From Flavobacterium psychrophilum (GTDB taxonomy: Bacteria; Bacteroidota; Bacteroidia; Flavobacteriales; Flavobacteriaceae): a stretch of DNA of 64,000 nucleotides. Of the stretch, positions 7,895-18,160 are shown piece after piece. The notes below the pieces were generated by a model. That model had not been told where the DNA came from. It ran no database searches and was given only the letters and a program-made list of their open reading frames with translations. The position numbers and the translations under genes were made by a program. How positions within the stretch are numbered: the stretch's first letter is position 1; every line of letters begins with the position of its first letter. Where the stretch lies: assembly GCA_945872245.1 (NCBI GenBank), contig CAMBZB010000010.1, positions 1 to 64,000 of the forward strand. The letters run 5' to 3'.

Positions 7895-9034
7895 ATGAAA
7901 CTACAACAAATTTTAATTGATGATCAAAGTGACAATGAAATTATTTTTTCATCACCTGATTTTTCTGCAGCAAAAGCAAATCTAGTTTTAGCTTTTGGAG
8001 AGAGAGAGTTACTGGAATCCTCCCTGCCTTACAAAAAATTAAAAGAATTATATTCTGTAGCACAAATCGTTATTTGTTCTACTTCAGGACAAATCTCTAA
8101 TTTTAACTTAGTTGAAAACAAGATTGTTTCCACTGCAATAGAATTTGAAAAATCAACAATAAAAATTGTAGAAATAGACCTTTTAAAAAATAAAAATATT
8201 GAAGAATTGGGTCTTGTTGTAAAAAACGAACTTTTGAATAAAGACTTAAAATCATTAGTGGTTATATCGGAAGGCAGTTACGTTAACGGAACTGAATTAG
8301 TAAGCGAATTAGGAAAACAAACAAATTATTCACTTCCTATTTTTGGTGGTCTTGCAGGAGATAGGGTTGCATTTCTAAAAACTATTGTAGGTCTAAATAA
8401 AGATGCTGAAGAGGGAAAAGTTGTAGTTATTGGGTTTTACGGGGATGCAATAAATTTTAGTTCGGGTTGTGAAGGTGGTTGGAGTGATTATGGTCCCGAA
8501 AGGGAAGTGACACTTTCTGAAAAGAATGTGTTGTATAAAATAGGAGATCGGTATGCCTTAGATATTTATAAAGAATACTTGGGTAAATATGCTGATGATT
8601 TGCCGAGTTCTGCTTTGTATTTCCCTCTTTCGATGAAAGAAAGTAAAGATTCTTCTACAGTTGTAAGGACAATTTTGTCAATAGACGAAAAAACTAAATC
8701 AATGACCTTCGCGGGAAATATTCCTCAAGGTTCTTTTGTGAGATTAATGAAAGGCAATTTCGATAAACTTATCGATGCTTCATATAGTGCAGCTTCCGAG
8801 GCTTTTTCGAGCCATCCTAAGGATCCACAATTAGCTCTTATTGTAAGTTGTGTTGGTAGAAAGATTGTTTTGGGAAATCGTGTTGATGAAGAATTTGAAG
8901 CCGTTAAGGAAGTTTCTGGAAACACACTTCTTTGCGGATTTTATTCTTATGGTGAAATTTCACCCATTAAAGATTATGAATTTTGTGAATTGCATAATCA
9001 AACGATAGCCATTTTGACTATTAGCGAAGACTAA
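7895..9034 (+). CDS. FIST-domain sensory protein
   Basis: The 379-residue protein has the FIST_N domain (about residues 25-215) followed by FIST_C (about 220-370). Recognisable pieces are FGGLAGDRVAF and VVIGFYGDAINF in the N-domain, and LALIVSCVGRKIVLGNR with TLLCGFYSYGEISP near the C-terminus, the typical FIST_C ending. FIST domains are thought to bind small ligands such as amino acids and usually sit in signalling proteins. There is no signal peptide or membrane segment, so it is cytoplasmic. It ends 14 bases before a hybrid histidine kinase gene that has no recognised input domain of its own, which suggests it is the sensor partner for that kinase. Confidence 0.85.
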   Translation: MKLQQILIDDQSDNEIIFSSPDFSAAKANLVLAFGERELLESSLPYKKLKELYSVAQIVICSTSGQISNFNLVENKIVSTAIEFEKSTIKIVEIDLLKNKNIEELGLVVKNELLNKDLKSLVVISEGSYVNGTELVSELGKQTNYSLPIFGGLAGDRVAFLKTIVGLNKDAEEGKVVVIGFYGDAINFSSGCEGGWSDYGPEREVTLSEKNVLYKIGDRYALDIYKEYLGKYADDLPSSALYFPLSMKESKDSSTVVRTILSIDEKTKSMTFAGNIPQGSFVRLMKGNFDKLIDASYSAASEAFSSHPKDPQLALIVSCVGRKIVLGNRVDEEFEAVKEVSGNTLLCGFYSYGEISPIKDYEFCELHNQTIAILTISED

Positions 9035-9048
9035 ATCTATTTCTGTTT

Positions 9049-10569
9049 ATGCCCAACAATAATTTAAATAGAAATTTAAATAGACAAATCAATAAATTTT
9101 TATCTGATGATATTATTAATGATAATCCATCGATTCAAAAATTCATTCAGGCTGTAAGTCAATCCTATGAAAATTATGAAAAGGATTCTGAATTGTTCGA
9201 GCAATCCATTCGATTAAATGATATAGAATTTTATAAAATTAATGCCGAAATTAAAGACCAATTAGAGAAAAATAAGAAGATACAGTCTGAATTAATTCAA
9301 GCTATTAAATTATTAAGTAATAATAACAGTGCCTTAGAGTTAGGAGATGATAATTTGACTGAATTGCTGCAAATACTGCATAACGAAATTGACTTGAAAA
9401 AAGAATACGAGAAACGCTTATTCGATGCCAAATCGAATGCAGAAAAGGCCAATCATGCCAAGTCGGATTTTCTATCCATTATGAGTCATGAGATCCGAAC
9501 TCCATTGAATGCTATTGTTGGGCTAATTTACATCATGGAAAAAGAAAATTCCCTGGCTAGTTTCCAAGAAAATTTAAAGGTTTTAAAATATTCTTCACAA
9601 AATTTATTCCTTCTGATTAACGATATCCTTGATTTTAATAAAATAGAAGCCGGTAAAATTGACATTGAACAAATTCCATTCGACTTAGAGGAGTTAGTTT
9701 TTCAAATTGTAAAATCATTAGAGGTCAAAGCTTACGAAAATTTAAATAAAATTGAAGTTATAATTGATAAAGATTTCACCTCAAAAGTGATCAGCGATCC
9801 TCTAAGAATTTTGCAGATTATAACTAATTTAGTTTCAAATGCCATAAAGTTTACCCATAATGGTTTGGTTCAAATTAAAATTGATCAATTAGAAAAAAAA
9901 GACAAGATATCCACATTTAAAATCCAGATTATTGATACTGGAATTGGAATAGAAACTTCTAAATTCGAACGAATTTTTAGTCAATTCGAACAGGCGGAAA
10001 AAAGCACCACCAGGCAATTTGGAGGCACGGGATTGGGATTGGTGATTTCTAAAAAGCTTCTGAAATTAATGGATTCCGATATTGTTTTACAAAGTGAAAT
10101 TGGCAAGGGATCCAACTTTAGTTTTGTATTAAAAGTCCCGTATTTTTTGGACAGTTCAGATTTAAAAACCGACTTTTTATATCAAAATTATAAAGAAGAA
10201 AATTTGCAAGGTATGCGGGTTCTACTCGTTGAAGATAATCTAATTAATATTAAAGTTGCAGAGAAAATTTTATCACATTGGAATGTGTCAGTGGACGTTG
10301 CTTTAAATGGATTAATTGCTACTCAGAAACACGAAATAGGAAAGTATGATGTTATTTTGATGGATTTAGCCATGCCAATAATGGATGGATACGAGGCCAC
10401 TACAATTATACGAAACAAGGATTCAGCTATACCTATTATAGCATTAACAGCTTCAACTTCATACGATTATCTAGAGAAAGCGATGCTTATCGGTATTGAT
10501 GAATATATTATTAAACCTTTTAATCCTAAAGAGCTAAACTTAAAATTGAGAAAATATTATCATAAATAA
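9049..10569 (+). CDS. Soluble hybrid histidine kinase with receiver domain
   Basis: A 506-residue cytoplasmic kinase. Residues 1-135 are largely helical or coiled-coil and asparagine/lysine-rich, with no recognised sensor domain. The HisKA domain carries His147 (SIMSHEIRTP). The ATPase domain has the N box (NLVSNAIKF), G1 (DTGIGIE) and G2 (GGTGLGLVIS). A receiver domain at about 390-506 has the acidic pair in VEDN, phosphoacceptor Asp439 (LMDLAMP) and the lysine in IIKPF. There is no DNA-binding output. It follows the FIST gene by 14 bases, so the two probably form one signalling unit: FIST detects, the kinase autophosphorylates, and phosphate passes to its own receiver or an unlinked regulator. 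Confidence 0.9.
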   Translation: MPNNNLNRNLNRQINKFLSDDIINDNPSIQKFIQAVSQSYENYEKDSELFEQSIRLNDIEFYKINAEIKDQLEKNKKIQSELIQAIKLLSNNNSALELGDDNLTELLQILHNEIDLKKEYEKRLFDAKSNAEKANHAKSDFLSIMSHEIRTPLNAIVGLIYIMEKENSLASFQENLKVLKYSSQNLFLLINDILDFNKIEAGKIDIEQIPFDLEELVFQIVKSLEVKAYENLNKIEVIIDKDFTSKVISDPLRILQIITNLVSNAIKFTHNGLVQIKIDQLEKKDKISTFKIQIIDTGIGIETSKFERIFSQFEQAEKSTTRQFGGTGLGLVISKKLLKLMDSDIVLQSEIGKGSNFSFVLKVPYFLDSSDLKTDFLYQNYKEENLQGMRVLLVEDNLINIKVAEKILSHWNVSVDVALNGLIATQKHEIGKYDVILMDLAMPIMDGYEATTIIRNKDSAIPIIALTASTSYDYLEKAMLIGIDEYIIKPFNPKELNLKLRKYYHK

Positions 10570-10624
10570 CTTTAGATTTTTTTATTCTTTTAAATTTTTA
10601 TTCACTTAATAAAAACTATAGATT

Positions 10625-11146
10625 ATGAAAATCATCGCCCTAGCCGGAAGCAATAGCCGCAATTCCATCAATAAAAAATTGGCGAATTATGCTGCGCATC
10701 TTTTTGAAAATGCAGAGGTCGAAGTATTAGACCTAAATGATTATCAGATGCCTTTATTTGGTATTGATATTGAAGTATCAATAGGACAACATCCTTTGGC
10801 GAAAGCTTTTTTGGACAAAATCGCCACTGCTGATGTTTTGGTGGTTTCCCTTGCAGAAAATAACGGAAATTATTCAGTGGCTTTCAAAAATATTTTCGAC
10901 TGGTGTTCTAGAATTACAGCTAAAATATTCCAAGAAAAACCTATGCTTCTTATGGCTACATCTCCTGGATTTAGGGGTGGGGCAACGGTTCTTGAAATTG
11001 CAAAAAACGCTTTTCCCCGTTTTGGTGCAGTAGTAAAAGCCTCCTTTTCCTTAGCTAGTTTCAATGATAATTTTGATGTTGAAAAAGGAAGAATTTCCAA
11101 TGAGGAATTAGACAAACAATTGGTAGAAATTGTCAAGAATTTTTAG
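10625..11146 (+). CDS. NAD(P)H-dependent FMN reductase family protein
   Basis: The 173-residue flavodoxin-fold protein begins MKIIALAGSNSRNSINKKLA, the phosphate-binding loop of the FMN_red family. It contains LVVSLAENNGNYSVAFKNIFDWCSR, the equivalent of the usual 'PEYNgs.pg.lKn.iDw.sr' motif, and PMLLMATSPGFRGGATVL. Family members reduce FMN, quinones or azo compounds with NAD(P)H. It is cytoplasmic. It lies between the FIST-kinase pair and parE with no clear functional link. The substrate cannot be read from sequence. Confidence 0.85.
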   Translation: MKIIALAGSNSRNSINKKLANYAAHLFENAEVEVLDLNDYQMPLFGIDIEVSIGQHPLAKAFLDKIATADVLVVSLAENNGNYSVAFKNIFDWCSRITAKIFQEKPMLLMATSPGFRGGATVLEIAKNAFPRFGAVVKASFSLASFNDNFDVEKGRISNEELDKQLVEIVKNF

Positions 11147-11322
11147 AAAAAAAAATTTAAAAACTCAATTCAAAGCTCAATTCCCCACTGTCAATATCAT
11201 TCTTAATAACTTTGAATTTTTCCGCTTTCAAATTTTATCAATTTACACTACATTAGCAAACTCGAGGTCTAGGCGAAAAGAAAAAGCCAAGCAGAACGTA
11301 GTTAAATTCGATAAAATTTAAA

Positions 11323-13185
11323 ATGTCCGATCAAAATCAATATACCGAAGACAATATTCGGTCACTAGACTGGAAAGAACACATCAGAATGCGTCCCGGA
11401 ATGTACATCGGAAAGCTTGGTGACGGTTCTTCGCCAGACGATGGTATTTACATTCTTCTCAAAGAAGTCCTCGACAATTGTATCGACGAGTTCGTTATGG
11501 GTGCAGGGAAAACCATCGAGGTGACTATCAAGGATAAAACCGTTACGGTTCGTGATTACGGTCGAGGAATTCCCCTCGGAAAAGTGATTGATGTGGTTTC
11601 TAAGATGAATACGGGTGGAAAATACGATTCGCTTGCCTTCAAAAAATCCGTAGGGTTAAATGGTGTTGGTACGAAAGCGGTGAATGCTTTGTCCAATTAT
11701 TTTCGTGTAGAATCCGTTCGGGACGACAAGCAAAAAGCAGCCGAATTCTCGGCGGGAAACTTGGTTTTGGAAGAAGATATTATTGAAACGACCAAACGAA
11801 AAGGAACCAAGGTTAGTTTTATTCCGGATGAAGCAATTTTTAAAAATTACAAATTCCGTTACGAATATATTATCAAAATGCTCAAAAACTATTGTTATCT
11901 TAACAATGGTTTGACCATATTATTCAACGGCGAAAAATATTTTTCTGAAAATGGATTGAAAGATTTGTTGGATGAAACTATCCACGCCGATGACCTTGAA
12001 TATCCAATTATTCACTTGAAAGGCGACGACATCGAAATCGCCTTGACACACAGCAAAACCCAATACAGCGAGGAATACCATTCCTTTGTCAACGGTCAAA
12101 ACACTACGCAGGGAGGAACGCATTTGGCCGCCTATCGTGAAGCCATTGTAAAAACCATTCGGGAATATTACAACAAACCATTTGAAGCTTCGGATGTCCG
12201 AAAATCGATTGTGACCGCCATAAGCATTAAGGTAATGGAGCCGGTTTTCGAATCGCAAACCAAGACCAAGTTGGGTTCGACCGACATGGGTTCGGAAGCG
12301 GGAATGCCTTCGGTTCGTACTTTTGTCAATGATTTCGTAAAAAACAAACTGGATAGTTATTTGCACAAAAACCCGGCAAGCGCCGATGCTTTGTTGCGCA
12401 AAATTTTGCAAGCGGAACGCGAACGCAAAGAACTTTCCGGAATCCGAAAATTGGCTACTGATAGAGCCAAAAAAGCCAATCTGCATAATAAGAAATTAAG
12501 AGATTGTCGTGCTCACCTTCCCGATACCAAGAACCCGAAAAATTTGGATAGCACGCTTTTCATTACCGAGGGGGATTCGGCTTCTGGATCAATTACCAAA
12601 TCGCGTGACGTGAATACGCAAGCCGTTTTTAGCCTTCGTGGAAAGCCATTGAACTGTTATGGAATGAGCAAGAAGATTGTTTATGAAAACGAAGAGTTCA
12701 ATCTATTGCAGGCGGCTTTGGATATCGAAGATGGCCTGGAAAAATTGCGTTACAACAACATTGTAATCGCCACTGATGCGGATGTTGATGGAATGCACAT
12801 TCGGTTGTTGTTGATTACCTTTTTCCTGCAATTTTTTCCGGAATTGATTAAGGAAGGACATTTGTATATTCTGCAAACCCCACTTTTCAGGGTTCGAAAT
12901 AAGAAAGAAACCATTTATTGCTATTCCGAAGACGAACGAAAAGCAGCCATAGAAAAATTAAAACCAAAGCCGGAAATCACACGATTCAAGGGATTGGGAG
13001 AAATATCGCCAGACGAATTCAAGAATTTTATTGGAGAAACCATTCGATTGGATCCCATTATGATGGATAAAAACACATCGGTAGAACAATTGTTGTCTTT
13101 CTATATGGGAAAAAATACCCCAGACCGACAAGAATTTATAATCAATAACTTGAAGGTGGAATTAGATACGATTGAAGCAAGTTAA
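11323..13185 (+). CDS. parE: DNA topoisomerase IV subunit B
   Basis: ATPase subunit of topoisomerase IV, which decatenates daughter chromosomes. The 620-residue protein has a GHKL ATPase domain ([27 protein letters not shown]), the transducer region, and a TOPRIM domain with EGDSASG and DADVDGMHI that binds the catalytic metal. It ends with the [10 protein letters not shown] segment. parC begins five bases after its stop, so the two are translated from one message. Adjacency to parC and the short length favour ParE over GyrB. Confidence 0.93.
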   Translation: MSDQNQYTEDNIRSLDWKEHIRMRPGMYIGKLGDGSSPDDGIYILLKEVLDNCIDEFVMGAGKTIEVTIKDKTVTVRDYGRGIPLGKVIDVVSKMNTGGKYDSLAFKKSVGLNGVGTKAVNALSNYFRVESVRDDKQKAAEFSAGNLVLEEDIIETTKRKGTKVSFIPDEAIFKNYKFRYEYIIKMLKNYCYLNNGLTILFNGEKYFSENGLKDLLDETIHADDLEYPIIHLKGDDIEIALTHSKTQYSEEYHSFVNGQNTTQGGTHLAAYREAIVKTIREYYNKPFEASDVRKSIVTAISIKVMEPVFESQTKTKLGSTDMGSEAGMPSVRTFVNDFVKNKLDSYLHKNPASADALLRKILQAERERKELSGIRKLATDRAKKANLHNKKLRDCRAHLPDTKNPKNLDSTLFITEGDSASGSITKSRDVNTQAVFSLRGKPLNCYGMSKKIVYENEEFNLLQAALDIEDGLEKLRYNNIVIATDADVDGMHIRLLLITFFLQFFPELIKEGHLYILQTPLFRVRNKKETIYCYSEDERKAAIEKLKPKPEITRFKGLGEISPDEFKNFIGETIRLDPIMMDKNTSVEQLLSFYMGKNTPDRQEFIINNLKVELDTIEAS

Positions 13186-13190
13186 AATAA

Positions 13191-15890
13191 ATGAAAGACG
13201 AAGAAGAAGATAGCATTATTCCAAACGAAGACGAAACTAACGAAGAGTCAAACGAGTCCACAAATGAAGAAGGTTTCGAAGATATAATTTCTTCGGGAGG
13301 AAATCATTTCTACGAGAACGACGAAAATTCAGAAGATACCATTACCAAAGTTACAGGAATGTACAAAGACTGGTTTTTGGATTATGCTTCCTATGTGATT
13401 TTGGAGCGTGCGGTTCCAGCCATCGAGGACGGTTTCAAACCCGTGCAACGTAGAATTATGCACTCGCTCAAGGAATTGGATGACGGTCGGTACAACAAGG
13501 TGGCGAATGTCGTTGGACATACGATGCAATATCATCCGCATGGAGATCAGAGTATTGGTGACGCGATGGTGCAAATAGGCCAGAAAGAATTACTGATAGA
13601 TTGTCAGGGAAACTGGGGAAATATCCTCACGGGCGATAGCGCCGCGGCTTCCCGTTACATTGAAGCACGTTTGTCGAAATTCGCTTTAGAAGTCTTGTAC
13701 TCTCCAAAAATTACCGACTGGGGCGTTTCCTATGATGGACGTCGTGCCGAACCAAATAACTTGCCCGTAAAATTCCCGTTGCTATTGGCGCAAGGAGCTG
13801 AAGGGATTGCCGTTGGACTTTCCACGAAAGTGTTGCCACACAATTTTAATGAACTGATTGATGCTTCCATTAAAATATTGAAAGGAAAACCATTCCAACT
13901 TTTTCCGGATTTTATGACAGCAGGAATTGCGGATGTATCCAATTATAATGATGGAATGCGGGGCGGGAGAGTTCGTGTTCGTGCCAAAATTGCGCAATTG
14001 GACAAGAATACTTTGGTGATTACCCAAATTCCGTTTTCGACCAATACGACCACTTTGATTGACAGTATTTTGAAAGCCAATGAAAAAGGCAAAATCAAAA
14101 TCAAGAAAATTGAGGACAATACCGCTGCTGAGGTTGAGATACTAATCCATCTTTTTCCGGGCGTTTCTCCGGATAAAACCATTGATGCCTTGTTTGCTTT
14201 TACGGCTTGCGAAACTTCGGTAGCCCCATTGGGTTGCGTGATTGAAGACAATAAACCTCTATTTGTGGGTGTTTCTGAAATGTTGAAAATTTCGACAGCC
14301 AGAACGGTGCAATTACTGAAGAGTGAACTTGAAATTCAATTGTCTGAACTGGAAGAACAATGGCATTTTCTATCCTTGGAACGCATTTTTATCGAAAACA
14401 AAATCTACCGCGACATTGAAGATAAAACGACCCGTGAAGATGTGATAAAAGCGGTTGATGACGGATTAAAACCGTTTACCAAGAAGTTGAAACGAGCCGT
14501 TACCGAAGAAGATATTCTTCGTTTGCTCGACATTCGAATTATGCGTATTTCGAAATTCGACAGCAATAAGGCACAAGATAAAATCGAAGCCCTTGAAGGT
14601 GATATCGAACAAGTGAAATACGATTTGGAAAACCTAATCGATTTTGCCATTGCCTTTTTTACCAAGTTAAAAGAGAAATACGGAAAAGGTCGCGAACGTC
14701 AAACCGAACTGCGCAGTTTTGATAATATCGAAGCCACAAAAGTGGCTTTACGAAACACGAAACTCTACGTCAATAGGGAAGAGGGTTTCATTGGAACCGG
14801 ATTAAAGAAAGACGAATATGTTACGGATTGTTCCGACATTGATGATGTGATTGTTTTTCTCCGCGATGGAAATATGATGATTTGCAAGGTAGATGAAAAG
14901 AAATTCGTTGGAAAAGACATCATTCACGTTGCCATTTTTGACAAAAGCGACAAGCGAACCATTTACAATGTGATTTACCGTGATGGAAAATCGGGTCCGT
15001 CTTATATCAAACGCTTTAATGTTTCTGGAGTTACACGCGATAAATTATACGATTTGACTAATGGAACCAAAGGGTCCCAGATTCTCTATTTTACGTGTAA
15101 TCCAAATGGCGAAGCCGAAGTGATCACGATTATATTGCGGCAGATTGGAAGTATTAAAAAACTGAAATGGGATTTGGATTTTGCTGAAATGGCCATAAAA
15201 GGTCGCGCTTCCAAAGGGAATTTGGTTACAAAGTATCCAATCAAAAAAATCGAAATCAAGGAAAAAGGAATTTCTACTTTGAAACCGAGAAAAATTTGGT
15301 TTGATGATACGGTCCAAAAATTGAATGTAGATGCCAGAGGAGAATTGTTGGGCGAATTTCGTCCAAATGACAAGATATTGGTAATTTCACAAACCGGGAA
15401 ATTGAAAGTCATCACTCCGGAATTATCTACGCATTTTGATGAAGACATGGTGGTTTTGGAGAAATGGCATTCTAAGAAACCAATTTCAGCTATTTATTAT
15501 GATGGCGAAAAAGAGCGCTATTACGTAAAACGCTTCTTGGTGGAGACCGAAGGAAAAGAAGAAACCTTTATCACGGAACATCCCAAATCACAATTGGAAA
15601 TCGTCTCGACCGATTATCGCCCAATGGCCGAATTGGTTTTCACGAAAGTCAAAGGGACACAAAAAGAAAATCAAACTGTAGATATTGAAAATTTTATCGC
15701 CGTTAAAGGATTGAAAGCACTCGGAAATCAATTGACCACGGATAAGTTGAAACAGGTTAATTTACTCGAGGCATTGCCTTACGAAGAACCGGAAGAAGTT
15801 ATTCCCGAAGAATCAGAAGTCGAAATTGACAATGAAATTGCCGAGGAGGACATTCAATCTGATGAGGACGGACAAATTACTTTGTTTTAA
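13191..15890 (+). CDS. parC: DNA topoisomerase IV subunit A
   Basis: Cleavage-rejoining subunit of topoisomerase IV. The 899-residue protein has an acidic N-terminal extension (residues 1-50, rich in Glu, Asp and Asn), then the winged-helix and tower region with LDYASYVILERAVP and GFKPVQRRIM. The catalytic Tyr is in AAASRYIEARL. A coiled coil lies around 380-500, followed by the C-terminal beta-pinwheel repeats and a very acidic tail ending DEDGQITLF. The acidic N-terminus and tail are common in Bacteroidota ParC. The gene follows parE by five bases. Confidence 0.93.
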   Translation: MKDEEEDSIIPNEDETNEESNESTNEEGFEDIISSGGNHFYENDENSEDTITKVTGMYKDWFLDYASYVILERAVPAIEDGFKPVQRRIMHSLKELDDGRYNKVANVVGHTMQYHPHGDQSIGDAMVQIGQKELLIDCQGNWGNILTGDSAAASRYIEARLSKFALEVLYSPKITDWGVSYDGRRAEPNNLPVKFPLLLAQGAEGIAVGLSTKVLPHNFNELIDASIKILKGKPFQLFPDFMTAGIADVSNYNDGMRGGRVRVRAKIAQLDKNTLVITQIPFSTNTTTLIDSILKANEKGKIKIKKIEDNTAAEVEILIHLFPGVSPDKTIDALFAFTACETSVAPLGCVIEDNKPLFVGVSEMLKISTARTVQLLKSELEIQLSELEEQWHFLSLERIFIENKIYRDIEDKTTREDVIKAVDDGLKPFTKKLKRAVTEEDILRLLDIRIMRISKFDSNKAQDKIEALEGDIEQVKYDLENLIDFAIAFFTKLKEKYGKGRERQTELRSFDNIEATKVALRNTKLYVNREEGFIGTGLKKDEYVTDCSDIDDVIVFLRDGNMMICKVDEKKFVGKDIIHVAIFDKSDKRTIYNVIYRDGKSGPSYIKRFNVSGVTRDKLYDLTNGTKGSQILYFTCNPNGEAEVITIILRQIGSIKKLKWDLDFAEMAIKGRASKGNLVTKYPIKKIEIKEKGISTLKPRKIWFDDTVQKLNVDARGELLGEFRPNDKILVISQTGKLKVITPELSTHFDEDMVVLEKWHSKKPISAIYYDGEKERYYVKRFLVETEGKEETFITEHPKSQLEIVSTDYRPMAELVFTKVKGTQKENQTVDIENFIAVKGLKALGNQLTTDKLKQVNLLEALPYEEPEEVIPEESEVEIDNEIAEEDIQSDEDGQITLF

Positions 15891-15923
15891 AAATTACAGG
15901 GTAGTTTAGTTCAAATTTAGAGG

Positions 15924-15972
15924 TAAATTCCATAAATTCTCTCCGATTAGCTAGTGTGAATTTGTGGAATCT
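15924..15972. other. Imperfect dyad between convergent parC and terC-like genes
   Basis: AAATTCCATAAATTC and GAATTTGTGGAATCT face each other across about 18 bases with two mismatches. It sits between the ends of two convergent genes and may act as a weak bidirectional terminator; it lacks a clean T run. Confidence 0.4.
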
Positions 15973-15991
15973 ATTTCCATTTTTGATTAAT

Positions 15992-16765
15992 TTATTTCAT
16001 TTTCTTATCGACTTTCATATTCAAAATTTCCACCAAAAGAGAAAAAGAAATCGCAAAATACAAATAGCCTTTTGGCACTGGCGTAACGTGGTTTCCAAAC
16101 ACTAAAGCATTCGATAAATGGGCGCTTTCGGTGACCAGCATAAACCCAATCAAGATTAAAAAGGACAATCCTAAAATTTGGATTGAAGGGTGTTTGTTTA
16201 CAAAAGACCCCACAGGAACGGCGAATTGCATCATTATAATTACTGAGATAATTACCGCTGTAATCATAATGTATAAGGCTCCAGGAACCCCATTTGTCAT
16301 TCCCACAGCAGTTAGAATACTGTCAAAAGAAAAAACCAAGTCAATTAATATTATTTGAAGAATTACACTTCCAAATGATTTAGTGGCGGATTGTTTTAAT
16401 TCTTTTTCTTCTTCTCCTTTTAGGTCTACTTTTTCATGTATCTCTTTGGTACTTTTATAAATCAAGAACAATCCGCCCAAAAACAGAATTACACTTTGAC
16501 CTGAAATTTTAGCATTCAGCCAGCTGAAATCAATTGTAAACCAGGGTTCTTTCATGGCTATCAAGATGGTAATTCCAAAAAGCAATACAATTCGCATAAA
16601 CATAGCTAAAAACATTCCGATTTTTGTGGCTTTTTTTCTATGTTCTTCGGGTAATTTCCCCGTAACAATCGATATGAAAATGATATTGTCGATTCCCAAT
16701 ACAATTTCTAGAAAGGTTAATGTTAATAAGGCAATCCAGGCATCTGGGTTTAAAAATACTTCCAT
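15992..16765 (-). CDS. TerC family integral membrane protein
   Basis: A 257-residue inner-membrane protein with about seven hydrophobic helices. The two family motifs with membrane acidic residues are present: FLEIVLGIDNIIFISIV near the N-terminus and DLVFSFDSILTAVGM in the middle. TerC/Alx-type proteins are linked to manganese efflux and metalation of exported enzymes, and to tellurite resistance in some species. The loop around residues 105-130 is charged (KVDLKGEEEKELKQ). Length fits the short YoaE/TerC branch. It is convergent with parC. Metal specificity cannot be assigned. Confidence 0.87.
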   Translation of the reverse strand: MEVFLNPDAWIALLTLTFLEIVLGIDNIIFISIVTGKLPEEHRKKATKIGMFLAMFMRIVLLFGITILIAMKEPWFTIDFSWLNAKISGQSVILFLGGLFLIYKSTKEIHEKVDLKGEEEKELKQSATKSFGSVILQIILIDLVFSFDSILTAVGMTNGVPGALYIMITAVIISVIIMMQFAVPVGSFVNKHPSIQILGLSFLILIGFMLVTESAHLSNALVFGNHVTPVPKGYLYFAISFSLLVEILNMKVDKKMK

Positions 16766-16796
16766 TTTTTTGTTGTTAATTATAATAATTTTTTAA

Positions 16797-17171
16797 TTAT
16801 TCTGAAACCTTTTCTACCGTTCCGCGTTGTTTGGCATCACTGCCTACTATTCCGAATTCAAAGATATATGAATTCTTTGTGGTTGTCAAAATTTTCATCA
16901 TAATTGCTTTTTTTTCCACCATATTCTTTGGGTGAATTTTCTGTAAAACGTATTCACAATCATTAACCCATCGAATCCTTGACGTATCTGTTTTGCCTTC
17001 AAAAGTCTCAATTTCAATGCTATCATTGCGTTCAAAAACAGTTGTTTTTTTTACGCCTTCCACTTTGTATTCAAATTTGAATTTCCCAGTTTTAAAATCC
17101 TTGCAATTGTGTTCTGTATTATAACAGGACAATAGTGGTAGAAGCAGGAGGAGAATAATTATTTTTTTCAT
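16797..17171 (-). CDS. Small conserved lipoprotein, often mislabelled 'topoisomerase IV'
   Basis: The product (124 residues from the ATG at 17169-17171) starts MKKIIILLLLLPLLSC, a lipoprotein signal with Cys16. The remainder is a small beta-rich domain (CKDFKTGKFKFEY ... FEFGIVGSDAKQRGTVEKV). Close relatives are widespread in flavobacteria and I recall some being labelled 'DNA topoisomerase IV', probably because they lie near parC; nothing here resembles a topoisomerase. The frame is open 10 codons further upstream, but the signal peptide fixes the start. It is 31 bases from terC. Function unknown. Confidence 0.75.
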   Translation of the reverse strand: MKKIIILLLLLPLLSCYNTEHNCKDFKTGKFKFEYKVEGVKKTTVFERNDSIEIETFEGKTDTSRIRWVNDCEYVLQKIHPKNMVEKKAIMMKILTTTKNSYIFEFGIVGSDAKQRGTVEKVSE

Positions 17172-17229
17172 TTTTATTTGTCTTTGCGAAATATGACGCA
17201 ATCATTTTTTTTATGTTAAAGGAAGAGAT

Positions 17230-17802
17230 TTACTCAATTTTGATGTCATATTTGTCTAAAAGTCCCACAATTCCTTGGGTCGAAAATTTGGCTTTTTTCA
17301 TTGGATTGAATTCAGGGTCAATTTTGTAATTGTGCGCAGTCCTGAAATCAACTCCTGCTAATTGAGTATCATTAAAGCTGGCATTGTCCAAATTACAGTT
17401 TTCAAAAACCGAATTAGTAAGGTGAGTTCCAATAAAAGAAACTTCTTTCATCGAACAAGAATTGAACTTCGATTTCGGCATTTTCTTGTTGGCAAAAGAG
17501 GAATAATCCAAAACGCAATCTTGGAAGCTTACACTAAATAAGAAATCATTACAAGTTTGGAATTGGATTCCCAGCAATTTACAATTTATGAAATGCACCG
17601 ATTTCAAACTTGTTCCAGCCAATTGTGTCATCGAAAGATTACAATCAATGAACTCGCAATCCATAAAACTGTTGTTCGAGAAATCACTATTCGAGAAATC
17701 ACAGTTCTTGAAAATACAATCTTCAAATTCCCGGTTGTTGATTTTGGTATTGATAAAGAGATCTTTTTCGAATGTTTTATTGGTATAAAGCAGATTTTCC
17801 AT
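17230..17802 (-). CDS. Pentapeptide repeat protein
   Basis: A 190-residue protein built from A(D/N)LxF-type five-residue repeats between about residues 22 and 160 (for example FEDCIFKNCDFSNSDFSNNS), predicted to form a right-handed quadrilateral beta helix. Many turns carry Cys, Asn or Asp at the outward position. Some pentapeptide proteins mimic DNA and protect gyrase (Qnr, MfpA), and parE-parC lies about 1.3 kb away, but most members have unknown roles and nothing here shows topoisomerase binding. There is no signal peptide. Its start overlaps the stop of the upstream DUF6095-like gene by one base. Confidence 0.85.
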   Translation of the reverse strand: MENLLYTNKTFEKDLFINTKINNREFEDCIFKNCDFSNSDFSNNSFMDCEFIDCNLSMTQLAGTSLKSVHFINCKLLGIQFQTCNDFLFSVSFQDCVLDYSSFANKKMPKSKFNSCSMKEVSFIGTHLTNSVFENCNLDNASFNDTQLAGVDFRTAHNYKIDPEFNPMKKAKFSTQGIVGLLDKYDIKIE

Positions 17803-18023
17803 TAATCGTTAAATAAACTTTTCATAATGGTTTTCAAACCCCAAAACATCAAAAACATTGCCGTGAGACAAATGATAATCCCTACCGCTAAAACCAAATA
17901 ATGCCAGCCGTTTTGCTTGTTGATAAAAGCGTTGTAAATCACCGTTGGGCCTATAAATAGTAATGGTAAAGCCCAGGCCATGTATTTGATTCCTTTGTAT
18001 AAAAGTGTTTGCTTGGTTGCCAT
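17802..18023 (-). CDS. Small two-helix membrane protein, DUF6095-like
   Basis: This 73-residue protein has two transmembrane segments, about 12-30 (YMAWALPLLFIGPTVIYNAF) and 40-63 (YLVLAVGIIICLTAMFLMFWG), with a short loop NKQNGWH between them. It resembles the small flavobacterial family DUF6095, of unknown role. Its last base overlaps the first base of the pentapeptide-repeat gene, so the two are translationally coupled. Confidence 0.75.
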   Translation of the reverse strand: MATKQTLLYKGIKYMAWALPLLFIGPTVIYNAFINKQNGWHYLVLAVGIIICLTAMFLMFWGLKTIMKSLFND

Positions 18024-18160
18024 CTTTTAGAGTAAGTCCTTTTTTTATTTGATTTTATTCATGGAAGCTGACGAATGTTTCCTTTATAAAATTTGATGAC
18101 AAATATATTAAAATTGAGAAGAGTTGTGCCATAAATTAGGAACAAGTTAGGGTAAAGTGT

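Noticed and set aside
17230..17802. Pentapeptide-repeat protein as a Qnr-type topoisomerase protector
   Set aside because: Nearness to parE-parC is suggestive, but the repeat family is broad and no Qnr-specific loops are visible.
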